A stretch of DNA of 64,000 nucleotides from Agrobacterium vaccinii (GCF_021310995.1 NZ_CP054150.1:1550001-1614000), one strand, 5' to 3'. Numbered from the stretch's first letter, positions 1 to 11,080 are shown. The notes: generated by a model not told the origin, from the letters alone. Made by a program: numbers and translations.

Positions 1-75
1 CTCTGAAAAACCAGAGATAGATGGGCTCCGCAGGGTGTTCTAAAGGCATGTCGTTATCCGGTATCGATAAAAATA

Positions 76-102
76 AAGTGCCGGGCATAGAGCCCGGCAC
101 TT
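76..102 (-). terminator. Intrinsic terminator of clpA
   Basis: A perfect 11-bp inverted repeat (AAGTGCCGGGC and its complement) with a 5-nt loop lies just beyond the clpA stop. Read leftward it is followed by a T-rich run, as expected for a Rho-independent terminator of the leftward clpS-clpA unit. Confidence 0.8.
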
Positions 103-121
103 GTCAGTCTTATGGTACCGA

Positions 122-2623
122 TTACTTCTTTTTCGGCACCTTGGGAACGGTGTTGGTCTTGCGGCGAGGCTTGGCTTCTTCCGCTGCCTTGTCCGTGTCG
201 GCGGCCACCACTTCGTCTTCCTTCTCGACCTTGGCGGCTTTCGCCTTGCTCTTGGCCTTGCCCGGAGACTTCGCGGCCTTCAACTCGGCCTCCGGCTTTG
301 GCTTCACAGGTGCCGTCTCCGGCAGCACGTCCAGCTTCAAGCCATCCGTGCCGTCTTCCTTCTTGCCTATGCTGACGCTAACGACGCCGCCCTTCTTGAG
401 CTTGCCGAACAATATCTCGTTGGCCAGCGGCTTCTTGATGTGTTCCTGAATGACGCGGCCGAGTGGACGCGCACCCATCTTCTCATCGTAGCCCTTCTCG
501 GACAGCCAAGCGATGGCATCCTCATGCAGGTCGAAGGTGACGTTGCGTTCGGAAAGCTGCGTTTCCAGCTGCATGACGAACTTCTGCACCACCTTGTGAA
601 TGACCGCAGTCGGCAGCGGCGAGAACGGAATGATCGCATCCAGACGGTTGCGGAATTCAGGCGTGAACAGGCGGTTGAGAGCCTCTTCATCCTCACCGCT
701 ACGCTTGGACGAGCCGAAGCCGATGGCCGACTTCGCCATTTCGGACGCACCCGCATTGGTCGTCATGATCAGAATGACGTTGCGGAAGTCGATCTTCTTG
801 CCGTTGTGGTCGGTCAAAGAGCCGTGATCCATGACCTGCAACAGGATGTTGTAGATGTCAGGATGTGCCTTCTCGATTTCGTCCAGCAACACAACGCAAT
901 GTGGATGCTGATCGACGCCATCCGTCAGCAGGCCACCCTGGTCGAATCCGACATAGCCCGGAGGTGCACCCAAGAGACGCGATACGGTGTGACGCTCCAT
1001 GTATTCCGACATGTCGAAACGCAGCATCTCCACGCCGAGGGACGCTGCAAGCTGCTTGGCGACTTCCGTCTTGCCCACGCCCGTTGGGCCCGAGAAGACG
1101 TAGGAACCGATGGGCTTGTTGGGTTCGCGCAGACCCGCACGGGCGAGCTTGATTGCGGTAGACAGCGCTTCGATAGCGATATCCTGACCATAAACGACCG
1201 AGCGCAGCTCCTTCTCAAGATTGGCGAGAACCATCTCGTCATCCTTGGAAACGGTTTTGGCCGGAATGCGCGCCATCGTCGCAATCGTAACCTCGATCTC
1301 CTTTTCGGTGATCAGCTTGCGACGCTTGGAAGCAGGCAACAGCATCTGTGCGGCACCGGTCTCATCGATCACGTCGATTGCCTTGTCCGGTAGCTTGCGG
1401 TCCGAAATGTAACGGGCCGAAAGCTCGACAGCCGCCTTGATGGCGTCGTTGGTGTAGCGCAGGTGATGATAATCTTCGAAGTAAGGCTTGAGACCCTTCA
1501 TGATCTCGATCGCATCTTCGATGGACGGCTCGTTGACGTCGATCTTCTGGAAGCGACGAACGAGCGCCCGGTCCTTTTCGAAGAACTGGCGATATTCCTT
1601 GTAGGTCGTCGAGCCGATGCAACGGATCACCCCGGAGGAGAGCGCGGGCTTCAGCAGGTTGGACGCATCCATTGCGCCGCCCGATGTCGCACCGGCACCA
1701 ATCACGGTGTGAATTTCATCAATGAACAGTACCGCACCCGGAAACTCTTCCAGTTCCTTGACGACCTGCTTCAAGCGCTCTTCGAAGTCGCCGCGATAGC
1801 GCGTACCGGCCAGAAGCGTGCCCATATCGAGCGAGAAGATCGTGTCGTTCTTCAACGCTTCAGGCACCTTGCCCTCAACGATACGCTTGGCGAGACCTTC
1901 GGCGATGGCCGTCTTGCCAACGCCTGGATCACCCACATAAAGCGGATTGTTCTTGGAGCGACGGCACAGGATCTGAATGGTGCGGTTGACCTCGGCATGA
2001 CGACCAATGAGCGGATCGATTTTGCCACCACGCGCCTTGTCGTTCAGGTTCACGCAGTATGCCTTCAGTGCGTCCGGCTGCTTCTTGGGCGCAGCATTGT
2101 CCTCTTCGGCACCGTTGCGTGCAGGCTTTGCTTCGTTTTCGGTGTCCTCGGCACCACGGGGCGACCGGGTCTGGGAGGTCCCGGGACGTTTGCCGATGCC
2201 GTGCGAGATGTAATTGACGGCGTCGTAGCGCGTCATCTCCTGCTCCTGCAGGAAGTAGGCGGCGTGGCTTTCGCGCTCTGCAAAGATTGCGACCAGCACA
2301 TTGGCGCCGGTGACCTCTTCACGGCCCGACGACTGCACGTGAATGACCGCACGTTGGATAACGCGCTGGAAACCGGAAGTGGGTTTGGAATCCTCGTCGT
2401 AACCCGTCACCAGATTGGACAGTTCGTTGTCGACGTAATCGACCACGGTTTTACGAAGCGCATCCAGATCAACGTTGCAGGCACCCATCACGGCTGCCGC
2501 ATCCGCATCCTCTATCAACGCCAGCAACAGATGCTCGAGCGTCGCATATTCATGATGACGCTCATTTGCAAAGGTCAGTGCCTGATGCAGCGCCTTCTCT
2601 AGACTTGGGGAAAAAGTTGGCAC
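122..2623 (-). CDS. clpA: ATP-dependent Clp protease ATP-binding subunit ClpA
   Basis: This is the AAA+ unfoldase that feeds substrates to ClpP in the cytosol. The N domain spans about residues 1-145. A first AAA module has Walker A GDPGVGKT at 231-238, and a second has GPTGVGKT near residue 505. An IGF-type tripeptide (AIGFG), the ClpP-docking loop, follows in the second module. At 833 aa it is about 75 residues longer than E. coli ClpA. The extra part is a C-terminal tail rich in Lys, Ala and Glu. It lies 10 bp downstream of clpS on the same strand, so the adaptor and unfoldase are probably co-transcribed. The start [12 protein letters not shown] matches the family N-terminus. Confidence 0.97.
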   Translation of the reverse strand: MPTFSPSLEKALHQALTFANERHHEYATLEHLLLALIEDADAAAVMGACNVDLDALRKTVVDYVDNELSNLVTGYDEDSKPTSGFQRVIQRAVIHVQSSGREEVTGANVLVAIFAERESHAAYFLQEQEMTRYDAVNYISHGIGKRPGTSQTRSPRGAEDTENEAKPARNGAEEDNAAPKKQPDALKAYCVNLNDKARGGKIDPLIGRHAEVNRTIQILCRRSKNNPLYVGDPGVGKTAIAEGLAKRIVEGKVPEALKNDTIFSLDMGTLLAGTRYRGDFEERLKQVVKELEEFPGAVLFIDEIHTVIGAGATSGGAMDASNLLKPALSSGVIRCIGSTTYKEYRQFFEKDRALVRRFQKIDVNEPSIEDAIEIMKGLKPYFEDYHHLRYTNDAIKAAVELSARYISDRKLPDKAIDVIDETGAAQMLLPASKRRKLITEKEIEVTIATMARIPAKTVSKDDEMVLANLEKELRSVVYGQDIAIEALSTAIKLARAGLREPNKPIGSYVFSGPTGVGKTEVAKQLAASLGVEMLRFDMSEYMERHTVSRLLGAPPGYVGFDQGGLLTDGVDQHPHCVVLLDEIEKAHPDIYNILLQVMDHGSLTDHNGKKIDFRNVILIMTTNAGASEMAKSAIGFGSSKRSGEDEEALNRLFTPEFRNRLDAIIPFSPLPTAVIHKVVQKFVMQLETQLSERNVTFDLHEDAIAWLSEKGYDEKMGARPLGRVIQEHIKKPLANEILFGKLKKGGVVSVSIGKKEDGTDGLKLDVLPETAPVKPKPEAELKAAKSPGKAKSKAKAAKVEKEDEVVAADTDKAAEEAKPRRKTNTVPKVPKKK

Positions 2624-2633
2624 GTTGCGATCC

Positions 2634-2987
2634 TCATTTCTTTTCCATGACGCACTGAAGCGGATGCTGGTGCTGTCGGGCGAAATCCATGACCTGACTT
2701 ACTTTTGTCTCTGCGACCTCATATGTAAATACCCCGCATTCGCCGACACCGTGCTGGTGTACATGCAACATGATGCGGGTAGCCCCTTCCCTGTCCTTCT
2801 GGAAAAAACGCTCCAGAATGTGAATGACGAATTCCATGGGAGTATAGTCGTCGTTCAGTAAAAGAACACGGTAGAGATTAGGCTTTTTTGTCTTCGGTTT
2901 GGTGCGGGTAATAACAGACGTTCCGCGGTTCGCACCGCCATCTTCCCCTTCACCGTCGCCCTGCATGTCGATCGGCTTAGCGATCAT
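2634..2987 (-). CDS. clpS: ATP-dependent Clp protease adaptor ClpS
   Basis: This N-recognin adaptor of ClpA binds proteins with bulky hydrophobic N-terminal residues and delivers them to ClpAP. The 117-aa protein has a polar flexible N-terminus of about 35 residues. The conserved core follows, with the [15 protein letters not shown] motif that forms the start of the ClpA-binding fold, and a C-terminal half with HQHGVGECG. It sits directly upstream of clpA. The Aat transferase that creates its substrates is encoded in the same window (12922-13533). Rhizobia often carry a second ClpS, so this may be one of two paralogues. Confidence 0.95.
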   Translation of the reverse strand: MIAKPIDMQGDGEGEDGGANRGTSVITRTKPKTKKPNLYRVLLLNDDYTPMEFVIHILERFFQKDREGATRIMLHVHQHGVGECGVFTYEVAETKVSQVMDFARQHQHPLQCVMEKK

Positions 2988-3174
2988 CTTACTTCATTCT
3001 CCAGATCGCACTCGCACCGGTCTTTTTGGGATACGAGCCAGAATTTCGCTCACCTATATTTAGGTCGTCCAATGGTGATTTTAAGCCCCCTTTGCCGCAC
3101 TGCAATCACTAATACGTTCACAGGCGACGAAAGTGTGAAGAGAAGCGCGAAGCAATGGCGCGCGCAAGCCCTCC

Positions 3175-3891
3175 TCATCGCGACAGGCCGCGTCGCAGCG
3201 TGACAGCGACCGCATGTTCGAAGGTCGACACCTCCATCTTCCGGCAAATCGACTCCATCAGATAGCCTATTGTTATGCTGGAGAGAGCCACTTCTGCAGC
3301 GATAATCTCAAAGCTTTCGCCTTCTGCGGCCAGAAAAAGAATCTGCTTTTCAAGACCGGAAAGCGGTTGCCTCTTCTCCGTTCGCGCACGCCCGATCGAG
3401 GTGAGGCGCATATGCATGTGAAACATCAGCATGCTCATCCGCTCGACCTCATCCACATCAGGGTGTGGTCGGTCTCCTGCAAAGCCTATCAGGCGCGGCA
3501 GGGATGAAACGCCAAGCGCGGAAAAGCTGATCCCCATGGTGAAACCAACGGAACGATAAAATGCTGCGTGATCCGGTTCGATCTCGCCACAGGCTTCATC
3601 CTCGCTCAAATCCCAAGGGGTTGGACCCAGAGTACCGGGTAGATGCTTGAAAAGCCGTTCAGCGAAAGCCGCCACGCGCTCATCGATCTTGTAGAACAGG
3701 TCAACCGGCATGTTGGAGGGGAAAAGGAAGGATATCGGCTCTTCCTCCTCCACACGCGCCGTTTCGAACACGCAATAATAACGAAAGCCGAACATGTTCT
3801 GAATTTCGGTCAACAACAGCGCGACATCGTCCATCGTGTCGGCTTTTTGCAGTCTGATGAGAAGGTCCTGGCTGATTTCATACCTCTGCAT
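3175..3891 (-). CDS. LuxR-family transcriptional regulator (LuxR solo)
   Basis: The protein has about 238 aa, with an N-terminal region resembling an autoinducer-binding domain and a C-terminal LuxR helix-turn-helix (LSGLEKQILFLAAEGES onwards, about residues 176-235). No luxI-type synthase lies nearby. Several residues that normally contact acyl-homoserine lactone are not evident; only a late W in TPWDL resembles the usual pattern. It may therefore bind another ligand or none. The ATG at 3891 is preferred over the TTG one codon earlier because a GGGG ribosome site precedes it. It lies between clpS and cckA on the same strand, with gaps on both sides that suggest its own promoter. Confidence 0.85.
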   Translation of the reverse strand: MQRYEISQDLLIRLQKADTMDDVALLLTEIQNMFGFRYYCVFETARVEEEEPISFLFPSNMPVDLFYKIDERVAAFAERLFKHLPGTLGPTPWDLSEDEACGEIEPDHAAFYRSVGFTMGISFSALGVSSLPRLIGFAGDRPHPDVDEVERMSMLMFHMHMRLTSIGRARTEKRQPLSGLEKQILFLAAEGESFEIIAAEVALSSITIGYLMESICRKMEVSTFEHAVAVTLRRGLSR

Positions 3892-3988
3892 CAAAAGAAC
3901 CCCATCCGGGTGGATGGGGATTGGCCGAACGACCTTATGGGTCAGTTCGACGCTCTACCGAAAAGCCTAATCGTGCAGCTGTAGCCTG

Positions 3989-6589
3989 TCAATTTTCGCC
4001 ATCCAGCATCTCGCGCACGGCCACGGCCAACTGCTTTAGCGAGAATGGCTTGGGCAGGAAACCGAACTTGGCATCGGCTGGCAGGTTCTTCGCGAATGCA
4101 TCCTCGGCATACCCCGATACGAAGATGAACTTCATGTCGGGATAGGTCTTGCGAAGCTCCCGCAGCAGCGACGGGCCGTCCATTTCTGGCATCACGACGT
4201 CGGAGACGACGATATCGACCTTGCCGTCCAGCTCCTCCAGAACTTCCAGCGCTTCTGTGCCGGACCCGGCCTCGTGGACAGTGTAGCCGCGGGTTTCCAG
4301 CATGCGCTTGCCACCACGGCGCACCGCCTCCTCGTCCTCGACCAGCAGAACGACGGCGGATTTGCCGGTCAGGTCGAGAAGCTCTTCCTTGGCCGCAGCA
4401 TCCTTGGCAGCCGCCGCGTCGGCGATGCCGCGAGCCGCAATTTCCTCTTCCGTCTGATGCACCACCTCGATGATGTGGCGCGGTAAGAAGATGCGGAAAG
4501 CCGTGCCCTTGCCCACTTCTGAATCGGGGTAGATGTAGCCGCCGGACTGCTTGACGATGCCATATACCATCGAAAGGCCAAGCCCCGTGCCCTTGCCCAC
4601 TTCCTTGGTGGTGAAGAACGGCTCGAAAATCTTGTCCATAATCTCCGGCGGAATACCGGTGCCGGTATCGGCAACCTCGATCATCACGAGGTCTTCGGAC
4701 GGAATATCCGAACGTCCCAGCGCGACGACTTCTTCCGCAGACATGTTGCGGGTCATGATCTTGATCTTGCCACCATCCGGCATCGCATCACGGGCGTTAA
4801 CGCAGAGGTTGATCAGTACCTGCTCGAACTGCGACAGATCGGTTTTCACTGGCCACAGATCGCGCCCGTAATCCACCTCCAGCTTGACATTGGTGCCGGA
4901 AATCAACCGGTCCACCAGCATGCGCAGATCGCCGATGACGTCGGTCAGGTTCAGCACCGCCGGGCGCATCGTCTGCTTTCGCGAGAACGCCAGCAACTGG
5001 CGCACGAGAACGGCGGCGCGGTTGGCGTTGCGCTTGATTTCCATCAGATCGGCAAAGCTGGCATCGGCAGGCCGCGCCTGTAGCAGCAGATGGTCGGAAG
5101 ATAGAAGAATGGCGGTCAACACGTTGTTGAAGTCATGTGCGATGCCGCCAGCCAGCGTACCCACGGCATTCATCTTCTGAGTCTGCGCCATCTGCGTTTC
5201 GAGCGCCTTCTGCTCGGTCACCTCAATGGCGTAAACAATGGCAACCTCTTCCGGCGCCTCATCGTCCTGGTCGATCACGGCGTGAACGTAGAAGCGGAAA
5301 TGCCGCGCCTCATCGGTCGGATGGCGGGAATCGAACGGTGGAATATCGCCTTGGCGGTCCTTGGCGGCATCGATGGCCTGCAACAGCTTCGGCTTATCGT
5401 TGTCGTGCAGCACGGCATCCAGCACCACGCCATTGTCGATATCGTCACGACCGACGACGCCGGAAAACAGTTTCAGGAACGGCGCGTTGGTGCGCAGAAT
5501 TCGGCCATCACCATCCAGCGAGGCAATCGCCATCGGCGTGTTGTTGAAAAAGCGGGTGAACCGCATGGCCGAGGCCGATTCGGCGTTCGCCTTGCCCTTG
5601 GCGCGCATCAGCACGATGGTCCGGCTTTCACCTGGCGCACCGTCGCGCGTGCCGGTGACCTGATGAACGAGACGCGCTGGCATGCTCTGGCCATTGACCC
5701 GGCGCATATCCAGATCCAGCATTTCGGTGCGGTTCGATCCGGCCTGCGGCTGAACGGATTCGATCAGCGCCATGCCCTCACCCGCGACGATATCGGAAAC
5801 CGTCAGCGAACCGGGAGAAAACTGCGCAAGATCAATGCCCAGCCATTCGGAAAGCGTGGCGTTGAGATAAACGATCTCGCCCTTCTTGCCCGCAGAGAAG
5901 AACCCGGCAGGCGCATGGTCGAGATAGTCGATGGCGTTCTGCAGCTCGCGGAAAAACCGCTCCTGATCTTCCCGCTCCGTGGTGATGTCGGCAATCTGGA
6001 AAACGTGGAGTGCCTTATCGTTTGTGTCCCTCAAAAGCCGGGCTTTGAGGCGGTACCAGTGCGGCCCGGCCTGCGACGTATTGGCACTCAACGGCTTCAG
6101 CAGCCGGAATTCCTCGTAACCGTCGTTACCATCACGCAAGCCGTTGATGAGGCGATAGAGCGCTTCCGTCGATTCCCGATCCCGCGACAGCAGCGTCTCA
6201 AGGCTCTGGATGTCTGTGGCCTTGGTCGCGCCGGTCATCTGGCAATAGGTGGCATTGGCGTAGACCAGCCGCCCCTTGGGGTCGGTGATCAGGGTGCCAT
6301 CGGGATGGGAAGAGAGAAACCGGCGCGCCATGCCATCGGATTGCGATTGCGGCATGACCTCGATGAAGCCGATGGCCGACGACACCAGAAAGAAGATGCC
6401 GAGCATGGCCAGCACGCCGAGAATGCCGAGTACGACTTCGTTTTCCAGCGAGTCCTTGAAATAAACGAAACCGACAGCGGCAGCCACGAGGACGAGGGCC
6501 AACAGCAGGATGCGCAACAGGGTGCCGGATCTGGCGCGCCTGTCCACCAACGGAAAGTCATTGTCGCTGGCTTGGCTGACCTTGGTCAT
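3989..6589 (-). CDS. cckA: Hybrid sensor histidine kinase CckA
   Basis: This is the membrane hybrid kinase/phosphatase heading the phosphorelay to the cell-cycle regulator CtrA. Two transmembrane segments lie near residues 24-46 and 52-74. PAS-type sensor modules follow (a [17 protein letters not shown] stretch is clear). The HisKA domain contains [13 protein letters not shown] with phospho-acceptor His about 485. The ATPase domain has the N-box [11 protein letters not shown] and DTGTGIP. A C-terminal receiver has phospho-acceptor Asp about 797 in [12 protein letters not shown]. Length (866 aa) and domain order fit rhizobial CckA. It is leftward and divergent from the FliO-like gene. The partner ChpT is not in this window. 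Confidence 0.93.
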   Translation of the reverse strand: MTKVSQASDNDFPLVDRRARSGTLLRILLLALVLVAAAVGFVYFKDSLENEVVLGILGVLAMLGIFFLVSSAIGFIEVMPQSQSDGMARRFLSSHPDGTLITDPKGRLVYANATYCQMTGATKATDIQSLETLLSRDRESTEALYRLINGLRDGNDGYEEFRLLKPLSANTSQAGPHWYRLKARLLRDTNDKALHVFQIADITTEREDQERFFRELQNAIDYLDHAPAGFFSAGKKGEIVYLNATLSEWLGIDLAQFSPGSLTVSDIVAGEGMALIESVQPQAGSNRTEMLDLDMRRVNGQSMPARLVHQVTGTRDGAPGESRTIVLMRAKGKANAESASAMRFTRFFNNTPMAIASLDGDGRILRTNAPFLKLFSGVVGRDDIDNGVVLDAVLHDNDKPKLLQAIDAAKDRQGDIPPFDSRHPTDEARHFRFYVHAVIDQDDEAPEEVAIVYAIEVTEQKALETQMAQTQKMNAVGTLAGGIAHDFNNVLTAILLSSDHLLLQARPADASFADLMEIKRNANRAAVLVRQLLAFSRKQTMRPAVLNLTDVIGDLRMLVDRLISGTNVKLEVDYGRDLWPVKTDLSQFEQVLINLCVNARDAMPDGGKIKIMTRNMSAEEVVALGRSDIPSEDLVMIEVADTGTGIPPEIMDKIFEPFFTTKEVGKGTGLGLSMVYGIVKQSGGYIYPDSEVGKGTAFRIFLPRHIIEVVHQTEEEIAARGIADAAAAKDAAAKEELLDLTGKSAVVLLVEDEEAVRRGGKRMLETRGYTVHEAGSGTEALEVLEELDGKVDIVVSDVVMPEMDGPSLLRELRKTYPDMKFIFVSGYAEDAFAKNLPADAKFGFLPKPFSLKQLAVAVREMLDGEN

Positions 6590-6947
6590 GGAGGCTCTAA
6601 CCCTTGCAGTTTTGCCGATCCTCGCACATCAGAACACAAATGCCCCTGATGGAATCGCTTTTGTCTATCCCTTGTAGCAATTCGCTGAAATATCAAAAAG
6701 CTCCGCATCACCATAAACCTTTGTCAATACACAGCGAATGCAAGGTTTTGGATGCGATATGGCTGCCTGCGTGGCACCTTTGCCACGTCAAAACGTTGTC
6801 GCTGATTGAAACGCACCGCAATTTGGTGGCGCACGCAGCATAAAAACTTGTACTTGACGGAAAAAAATCGTCTTTTCGCTTCAACCGGCTTGAAAAATTC
6901 AGACAAGGCAATCATTTGCCCCACAAAATGCAAGAGGGACTGGCTCG
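6590..6947. other. Intergenic region between divergent cckA and FliO-like gene
   Basis: This 358-bp stretch is more AT-rich than its surroundings and contains no ORF I can support. It should hold the divergent promoters of both genes. A TTGACG -35-like hexamer sits near 6853, and an AAGAGGGA ribosome site precedes the rightward gene. I found no CtrA-type TTAA-N7-TTAA box and no GANTC methylation site in it. Confidence 0.5.
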
Positions 6948-8132
6948 ATGATGGAAGATTTTATCGGCACATATGGCAACAACCTCATCGTTGCTGTTGT
7001 TGGTGTCGGCGTGGCACTTCTGGCTTTGGCCATCGTCCTGTGGCTCATTCGCAGACGCGGCGGCTCGTCGCCTTTCATTCGTGGTGGTAAAACCCGTCAA
7101 CCGCGCTTGCAGGTGCTGGATGCCGCAGCTGTGGATGCCCGGCGCAGGTTGGTGCTGGTGCGCCGCGACAATGTCGAACACCTCGTCATGATCGGCGGCC
7201 CGACCGATATCGTCATTGAAAGCGGCATTGGCGCCATTCCCTTCATGAAGGACGTGCGCGACCCGCAGGACGACATGCTGCCAGCGCCACCAGCCGAAAA
7301 AGCAATTCCGCCGAGCCGCACGCGTGCGCTTCCCACCGTGAAGGAAGAGGAAAGCCGTCCCGCACCGTCCATTCCTGCGGCAGCACCGGCACCACAGCCC
7401 GAATTGCGCCCAGCCCCAGCCGCCGTCCAGCCACCCGCGCCTGTGGCAAGCCCAAGGCCTGCACCGACGCCGGCACCAGCACCTCGGCCAGTCACACCAC
7501 CATCCCCACCTGTGACAGCAGCCCAGCCGGTCGCCGCCCCTTCGCGTCCTGCGCTGCCAGTGGCTCCCGCCCCGCGCGTCGTTGCCAAGGAGCCGATTGC
7601 ACCTGCAATGACAGCACCCATCGTACCAGCCGTAACCGCAGCATCGCTCGCCGTCGAGCCAGTCGTGAAGCAGCCTCCGGTCGCTCCACCCCAGCCCGCT
7701 GCGGTCGCACCTGACGCCGCGCCAGAGCCGGTCGCTTCCAGAGAACCGTTCATCGACCAGAACAATGCGGGAGACTTTCTGGATGCCGCCCGCGAACGCG
7801 TCCTGCCCACATTCACCACTGCCGCACCCATCGCAGCCACAGCCTCGATTGCCAAGCCGGAGCCGCTGGCACCCGGCGATAACGGTCCCGTCTTCGGCGA
7901 TCAGCTGACCAGCGATTTCGAGAGCTTCCTCGAGGCTGAAATTGCCAAGAACGCCGCTGCCACGCCTGATATCACCTCCGACATCAGACCCAAAATTAAT
8001 ATCGAGCCGACATGGCCGACAGAACCGCAGCAGACCGTCTCGCCGCCCGTATCGGATGGCGCTGCCGATAGCGATGTTCAGAAGGAAATGGCCCGCATCT
8101 TCGGTGAAATGGCCGTCACCCGCGACAAGTAA
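6948..8132 (+). CDS. FliO-domain membrane protein with Pro/Ala-rich linker
   Basis: The 394-aa protein has one N-terminal transmembrane segment (about residues 10-34) followed by a basic stop-transfer RRRGG. A short FliO-like domain comes next, with LQVLDAAAVDARRRLVLVRR and a VMIGGPTDIVIE segment. About 200 residues of Pro/Ala-rich low complexity follow, then a polar tail. FliO helps assemble the flagellar export gate, but there are no flagellar genes around this locus, so the role may differ. An AAGAGGGA site precedes the start, and the next in-frame ATG is one codon later. The linker suggests the C-terminus reaches away from the membrane. Confidence 0.75.
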   Translation: MMEDFIGTYGNNLIVAVVGVGVALLALAIVLWLIRRRGGSSPFIRGGKTRQPRLQVLDAAAVDARRRLVLVRRDNVEHLVMIGGPTDIVIESGIGAIPFMKDVRDPQDDMLPAPPAEKAIPPSRTRALPTVKEEESRPAPSIPAAAPAPQPELRPAPAAVQPPAPVASPRPAPTPAPAPRPVTPPSPPVTAAQPVAAPSRPALPVAPAPRVVAKEPIAPAMTAPIVPAVTAASLAVEPVVKQPPVAPPQPAAVAPDAAPEPVASREPFIDQNNAGDFLDAARERVLPTFTTAAPIAATASIAKPEPLAPGDNGPVFGDQLTSDFESFLEAEIAKNAAATPDITSDIRPKINIEPTWPTEPQQTVSPPVSDGAADSDVQKEMARIFGEMAVTRDK

Positions 8133-8167
8133 CGGCACTTCGTCATTTCATGGATCGTTACGCATTC

Positions 8168-8187
8168 GGCCCGCCTCTCGGCGGGCC
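8168..8187 (+). terminator. Intrinsic terminator after the FliO-like gene
   Basis: GGCCCGCC-TCTC-GGCGGGCC forms a perfect 8-bp GC stem followed by TTTCC, 35 bp past the stop of the FliO-like gene. Confidence 0.75.
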
Positions 8188-8262
8188 TTTCCATACGTGA
8201 TGCCGGTTGCCATCCTCTCGCGACTCTGATCAAGATCGCGACGGGGAACAAAGGGTGATCAT

Positions 8263-9201
8263 GTGAACAATTCGGCAACTGGCTCTGCGGCGCTCAAAGG
8301 CATGCTCATCATGGCGACATGCATGATCGTGCTGCCAGTCATGGATGCCATTGCCAAATATATGGCCACCAGCGAAGGCATGTCACCGGCTCAGGTGACG
8401 TTCTATCGCTTCTTCTTCCAGCTCGTCTGCACCCTGCCCCTGCTGCTAATCATGTCGCCTCGTGCACTGCTTTCCGCCAAACGGCCATGGCTCAACCTGT
8501 TGCGCGGAGTGTTGCATGCCGCCGCGAGCCTCGCCTTCTTCGCTGCCGTCAAATACATGCCGCTGGCCGATGTCTTCGCCATCTATTTCGTCGAACCCTT
8601 CCTGCTGACCATGATGTCCGCGCTGTTTCTGGGCGAAAAAGTCGGCTGGATGCGCTGGAGCGCGATTGCTGTCGGCTTCATCGGTGCGATGATCGTCATT
8701 CAGCCGAGCTTCGAGGTTTTCGGCTGGACCTCGCTTCTCCCCGTTGCCTGCGCCTTCCTCTTTACACTCTACCTCTTCCTCAACCGCGCCATGGGCGATG
8801 CCGATAGCCCGCTGGTCATGCAAACGATGGCGGGTATCGCCGGTACGATTTTCATGGGCGCAGCTCTTTTGATCGGCCACGGGTTTGGAGATGTGAATTT
8901 CGAAATGTCGCTGCCCGGGTGGGGCCACGGCCTCGTGCTTCTGGTGCTGCTCGGCTCCATTTCCGGCTACATGCACCTTCTCGTCGTCAAGGCCTTCCGT
9001 CTCGCGCCGGTATCGCTTCTGGCACCCTTTCAATATTTCGAGATCATTTCGGCAACTGTGTTGGGCTATGTGCTGTTTGCCGATTTCCCCACGGCGTCGA
9101 AATGGGTGGGTATTTTCATCATTGTCGCGTCAGGCCTGTTCATCATCTGGAGAGAGCGGCGCGCCGCAAGGCCAACCATCGTGGATGTCGCAGAAGTGTG
9201 A
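8263..9201 (+). CDS. DMT-family (EamA) transporter
   Basis: The 312-aa integral membrane protein has ten predicted hydrophobic segments arranged as two EamA repeats, typical of drug/metabolite exporters. The first repeat includes ATCMIVLPVMDAIAKY and the loop before the ARxLLSAKRPW basic patch. The C-terminus is cytoplasmic and basic (WRERRAAR). Substrate cannot be told from sequence; family members export amino acids, nucleosides or metabolites. The start is the GTG at 8263, which overlaps an ATG that is closed at once by TGA. It is followed by the formaldehyde dehydrogenase gene after 85 bp; a functional link is not evident. Confidence 0.88.
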   Translation: MNNSATGSAALKGMLIMATCMIVLPVMDAIAKYMATSEGMSPAQVTFYRFFFQLVCTLPLLLIMSPRALLSAKRPWLNLLRGVLHAAASLAFFAAVKYMPLADVFAIYFVEPFLLTMMSALFLGEKVGWMRWSAIAVGFIGAMIVIQPSFEVFGWTSLLPVACAFLFTLYLFLNRAMGDADSPLVMQTMAGIAGTIFMGAALLIGHGFGDVNFEMSLPGWGHGLVLLVLLGSISGYMHLLVVKAFRLAPVSLLAPFQYFEIISATVLGYVLFADFPTASKWVGIFIIVASGLFIIWRERRAARPTIVDVAEV

Positions 9202-9286
9202 CGAATGTCGCCCACCGCCCTTGTTCCTGTCGCAGAGGTCGGGCAAAAGTCTTTTCGAATAAAACGAATATTATCAGGAGACGAAT

Positions 9287-10414
9287 ATGGACGTTCGCGC
9301 CGCAGTCGCTGTTCAGGCAGGCAAGCCACTCGAAATCATGACGGTACAGCTTGAAGGCCCGCGCGCCGGCGAGGTCTTGATCGAGGTCAAGGCGACCGGC
9401 CTTTGCCACACGGACGATTTCACGCTTTCGGGCGCTGACCCAGAAGGCCTGTTTCCAGCGATTCTCGGTCATGAAGGCGCAGGCATTGTGGTCGATGTCG
9501 GCCCCGGCGTCACCTCGGTCAAGAAGGGCGACCACGTCATTCCGCTTTACACGCCCGAGTGCCGCGAATGCCCGTCCTGCCTGTCGCGCAAAACCAATCT
9601 CTGCACCGCCATCCGCTCCACCCAGGGACAAGGCGTCATGCCGGATGGCACCAGCCGTTTTTCCATCGGCAAGGACAAAATCCACCACTATATGGGCTGC
9701 TCGACCTTCGCGAATTACACGGTTCTGCCGGAAATCGCGGTCGCCAAGATCAACCCGGACGCTCCGTTCGACAAGGTCTGCTACATCGGTTGCGGCGTCA
9801 CCACCGGTATCGGCGCCGTCATCAACACCGCCAAGGTCGAAATCGGCTCCACCGCCATCGTGTTCGGTTTGGGCGGTATCGGCCTCAACGTCATTCAGGG
9901 CCTGAAGATCGCTGGCGCCGACATGATCATCGGTGTCGATCTCAACAATGACAAGAAGGCATGGGGCGAACGCTTCGGCATGACCCACTTCGTCAATCCG
10001 AAGGATGCGGGCGATGATATCGTGCCTTACCTCGTCAATCTGACGAAGCGTGGTGCAGACCAGATCGGCGGCGCGGATTACACATTCGATTGCACCGGCA
10101 ATACCAAAGTCATGCGTCAGGCCCTGGAATCCTCGCATCGCGGCTGGGGCAAGTCAGTCGTCATTGGCGTGGCCGGTGCCGGTCAGGAGATTTCCACGCG
10201 TCCCTTCCAGCTCGTCACAGGCCGCACATGGATGGGCACCGCCTTTGGTGGCGCGCGCGGTCGCACGGATGTGCCGAAGATCGTCGACTGGTACATGGAA
10301 GGCAAAATCCAGATCGACCCGATGATCACCCACACCATGCCGCTTGAAGACATCAACAAGGGCTTCGAAATGATGCATTCCGGCGAAAGCATCCGTGGCG
10401 TCGTCGTCTATTGA
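9287..10414 (+). CDS. frmA: S-(hydroxymethyl)glutathione dehydrogenase (class III alcohol dehydrogenase)
   Basis: It oxidises S-hydroxymethylglutathione with NAD to detoxify formaldehyde and can also reduce S-nitrosoglutathione. The 375 aa match the family. Catalytic zinc ligands lie in GLCHTDD (Cys40) and GHEGAG. The structural-zinc lobe is [15 protein letters not shown]. The Rossmann motif is [14 protein letters not shown]. The product path ends in formate; a formate-dehydrogenase-like gene lies 13 kb away, but there is no direct linkage. A good AGGAG site precedes the ATG. Also called adhC or flhA-type class III ADH in other annotations. Confidence 0.95.
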   Translation: MDVRAAVAVQAGKPLEIMTVQLEGPRAGEVLIEVKATGLCHTDDFTLSGADPEGLFPAILGHEGAGIVVDVGPGVTSVKKGDHVIPLYTPECRECPSCLSRKTNLCTAIRSTQGQGVMPDGTSRFSIGKDKIHHYMGCSTFANYTVLPEIAVAKINPDAPFDKVCYIGCGVTTGIGAVINTAKVEIGSTAIVFGLGGIGLNVIQGLKIAGADMIIGVDLNNDKKAWGERFGMTHFVNPKDAGDDIVPYLVNLTKRGADQIGGADYTFDCTGNTKVMRQALESSHRGWGKSVVIGVAGAGQEISTRPFQLVTGRTWMGTAFGGARGRTDVPKIVDWYMEGKIQIDPMITHTMPLEDINKGFEMMHSGESIRGVVVY

Positions 10415-10424
10415 TCGATCAACC

Positions 10425-10457
10425 AACGCCCTTTGGCCTTTGCGGTCGAAGGGCGTT
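10425..10457 (+). terminator. Probable terminator after frmA
   Basis: AACGCCCTT and AAGGGCGTT form a perfect 9-bp stem with a 15-nt loop, starting 11 bp after the frmA stop. The trailing sequence has few T residues, so termination may be inefficient. Confidence 0.5.
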
Positions 10458-10614
10458 GCCCTGTCAGTCGCAGCGCAGTGCATTGCGTCATCCACTTCAA
10501 AACACGCCATAAACGCCAGAAGATTAAGGACAACCAGCGCTTTACGCGCTTCGGGGCTTTTCCTTCGCGGTCGCGCGGTCTATAGGTGGCGCTGATTTTT
10601 TAGCGGAACGACAA

Positions 10615-11052
10615 ATGAGCAACACGATCTTCGTCCTCAATGGACCTAATCTCAACATGTTGGGAAAACGTGAGCCGGGCATTTATGGCGGCAAGACGCT
10701 GAAAGACATCGAGAACGATTGCATCAAGGCTGGCGAAGAGCTGGGCTTTGCAGTCGAGTGCCATCAGTCCAACCACGAGGGCGCGCTGGTCGATCTGCTG
10801 CATGAGGCTGGAGAACGCGCCGTCGGCGTCGTTATCAATCCCGGTGCTTACGGCCATACGTCGATTGCCATGCATGATGCGATCAGAGCCATCTCCGTGC
10901 CCGTGGTGGAAGTTCACATCTCCAACATCCACGCACGTGAGGAATTCCGCCATAAATCGATGATAGCGCCCGCTGCAAAGGGAATGATTTGCGGCTTCGG
11001 GCCTTATGGCTACATCATGGCGCTCAACGCCTTGAAAAATATCACGGCATAA
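10615..11052 (+). CDS. aroQ: Type II 3-dehydroquinate dehydratase
   Basis: It catalyses the third step of the shikimate pathway, 3-dehydroquinate to 3-dehydroshikimate. The 145 aa match the small dodecameric type II family. The flexible active-site lid follows [17 protein letters not shown], containing the catalytic Tyr and Arg. [10 protein letters not shown] and [11 protein letters not shown] are the substrate-binding segments, and [17 protein letters not shown] carries the catalytic His. It is the first gene of a probable aroQ-accB-accC-aat operon; the gap to accB is 28 bp. The pairing of aroQ with accBC is common in proteobacteria. Confidence 0.96.
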   Translation: MSNTIFVLNGPNLNMLGKREPGIYGGKTLKDIENDCIKAGEELGFAVECHQSNHEGALVDLLHEAGERAVGVVINPGAYGHTSIAMHDAIRAISVPVVEVHISNIHAREEFRHKSMIAPAAKGMICGFGPYGYIMALNALKNITA

Positions 11053-11080
11053 AAAGAAACAATCAGAAATAGGGTTTGTC

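Noticed and set aside
101..1393. A 430-codon open frame on the + strand opposite clpA, and similar long antisense frames opposite cckA, the FdhF-like gene, accC and PBP1A
   Set aside because: They are mirror frames of GC-rich codons: each lies wholly opposite a well-supported conserved gene, has no ribosome site or recognisable domain, and is rich in Arg, His and Gly.
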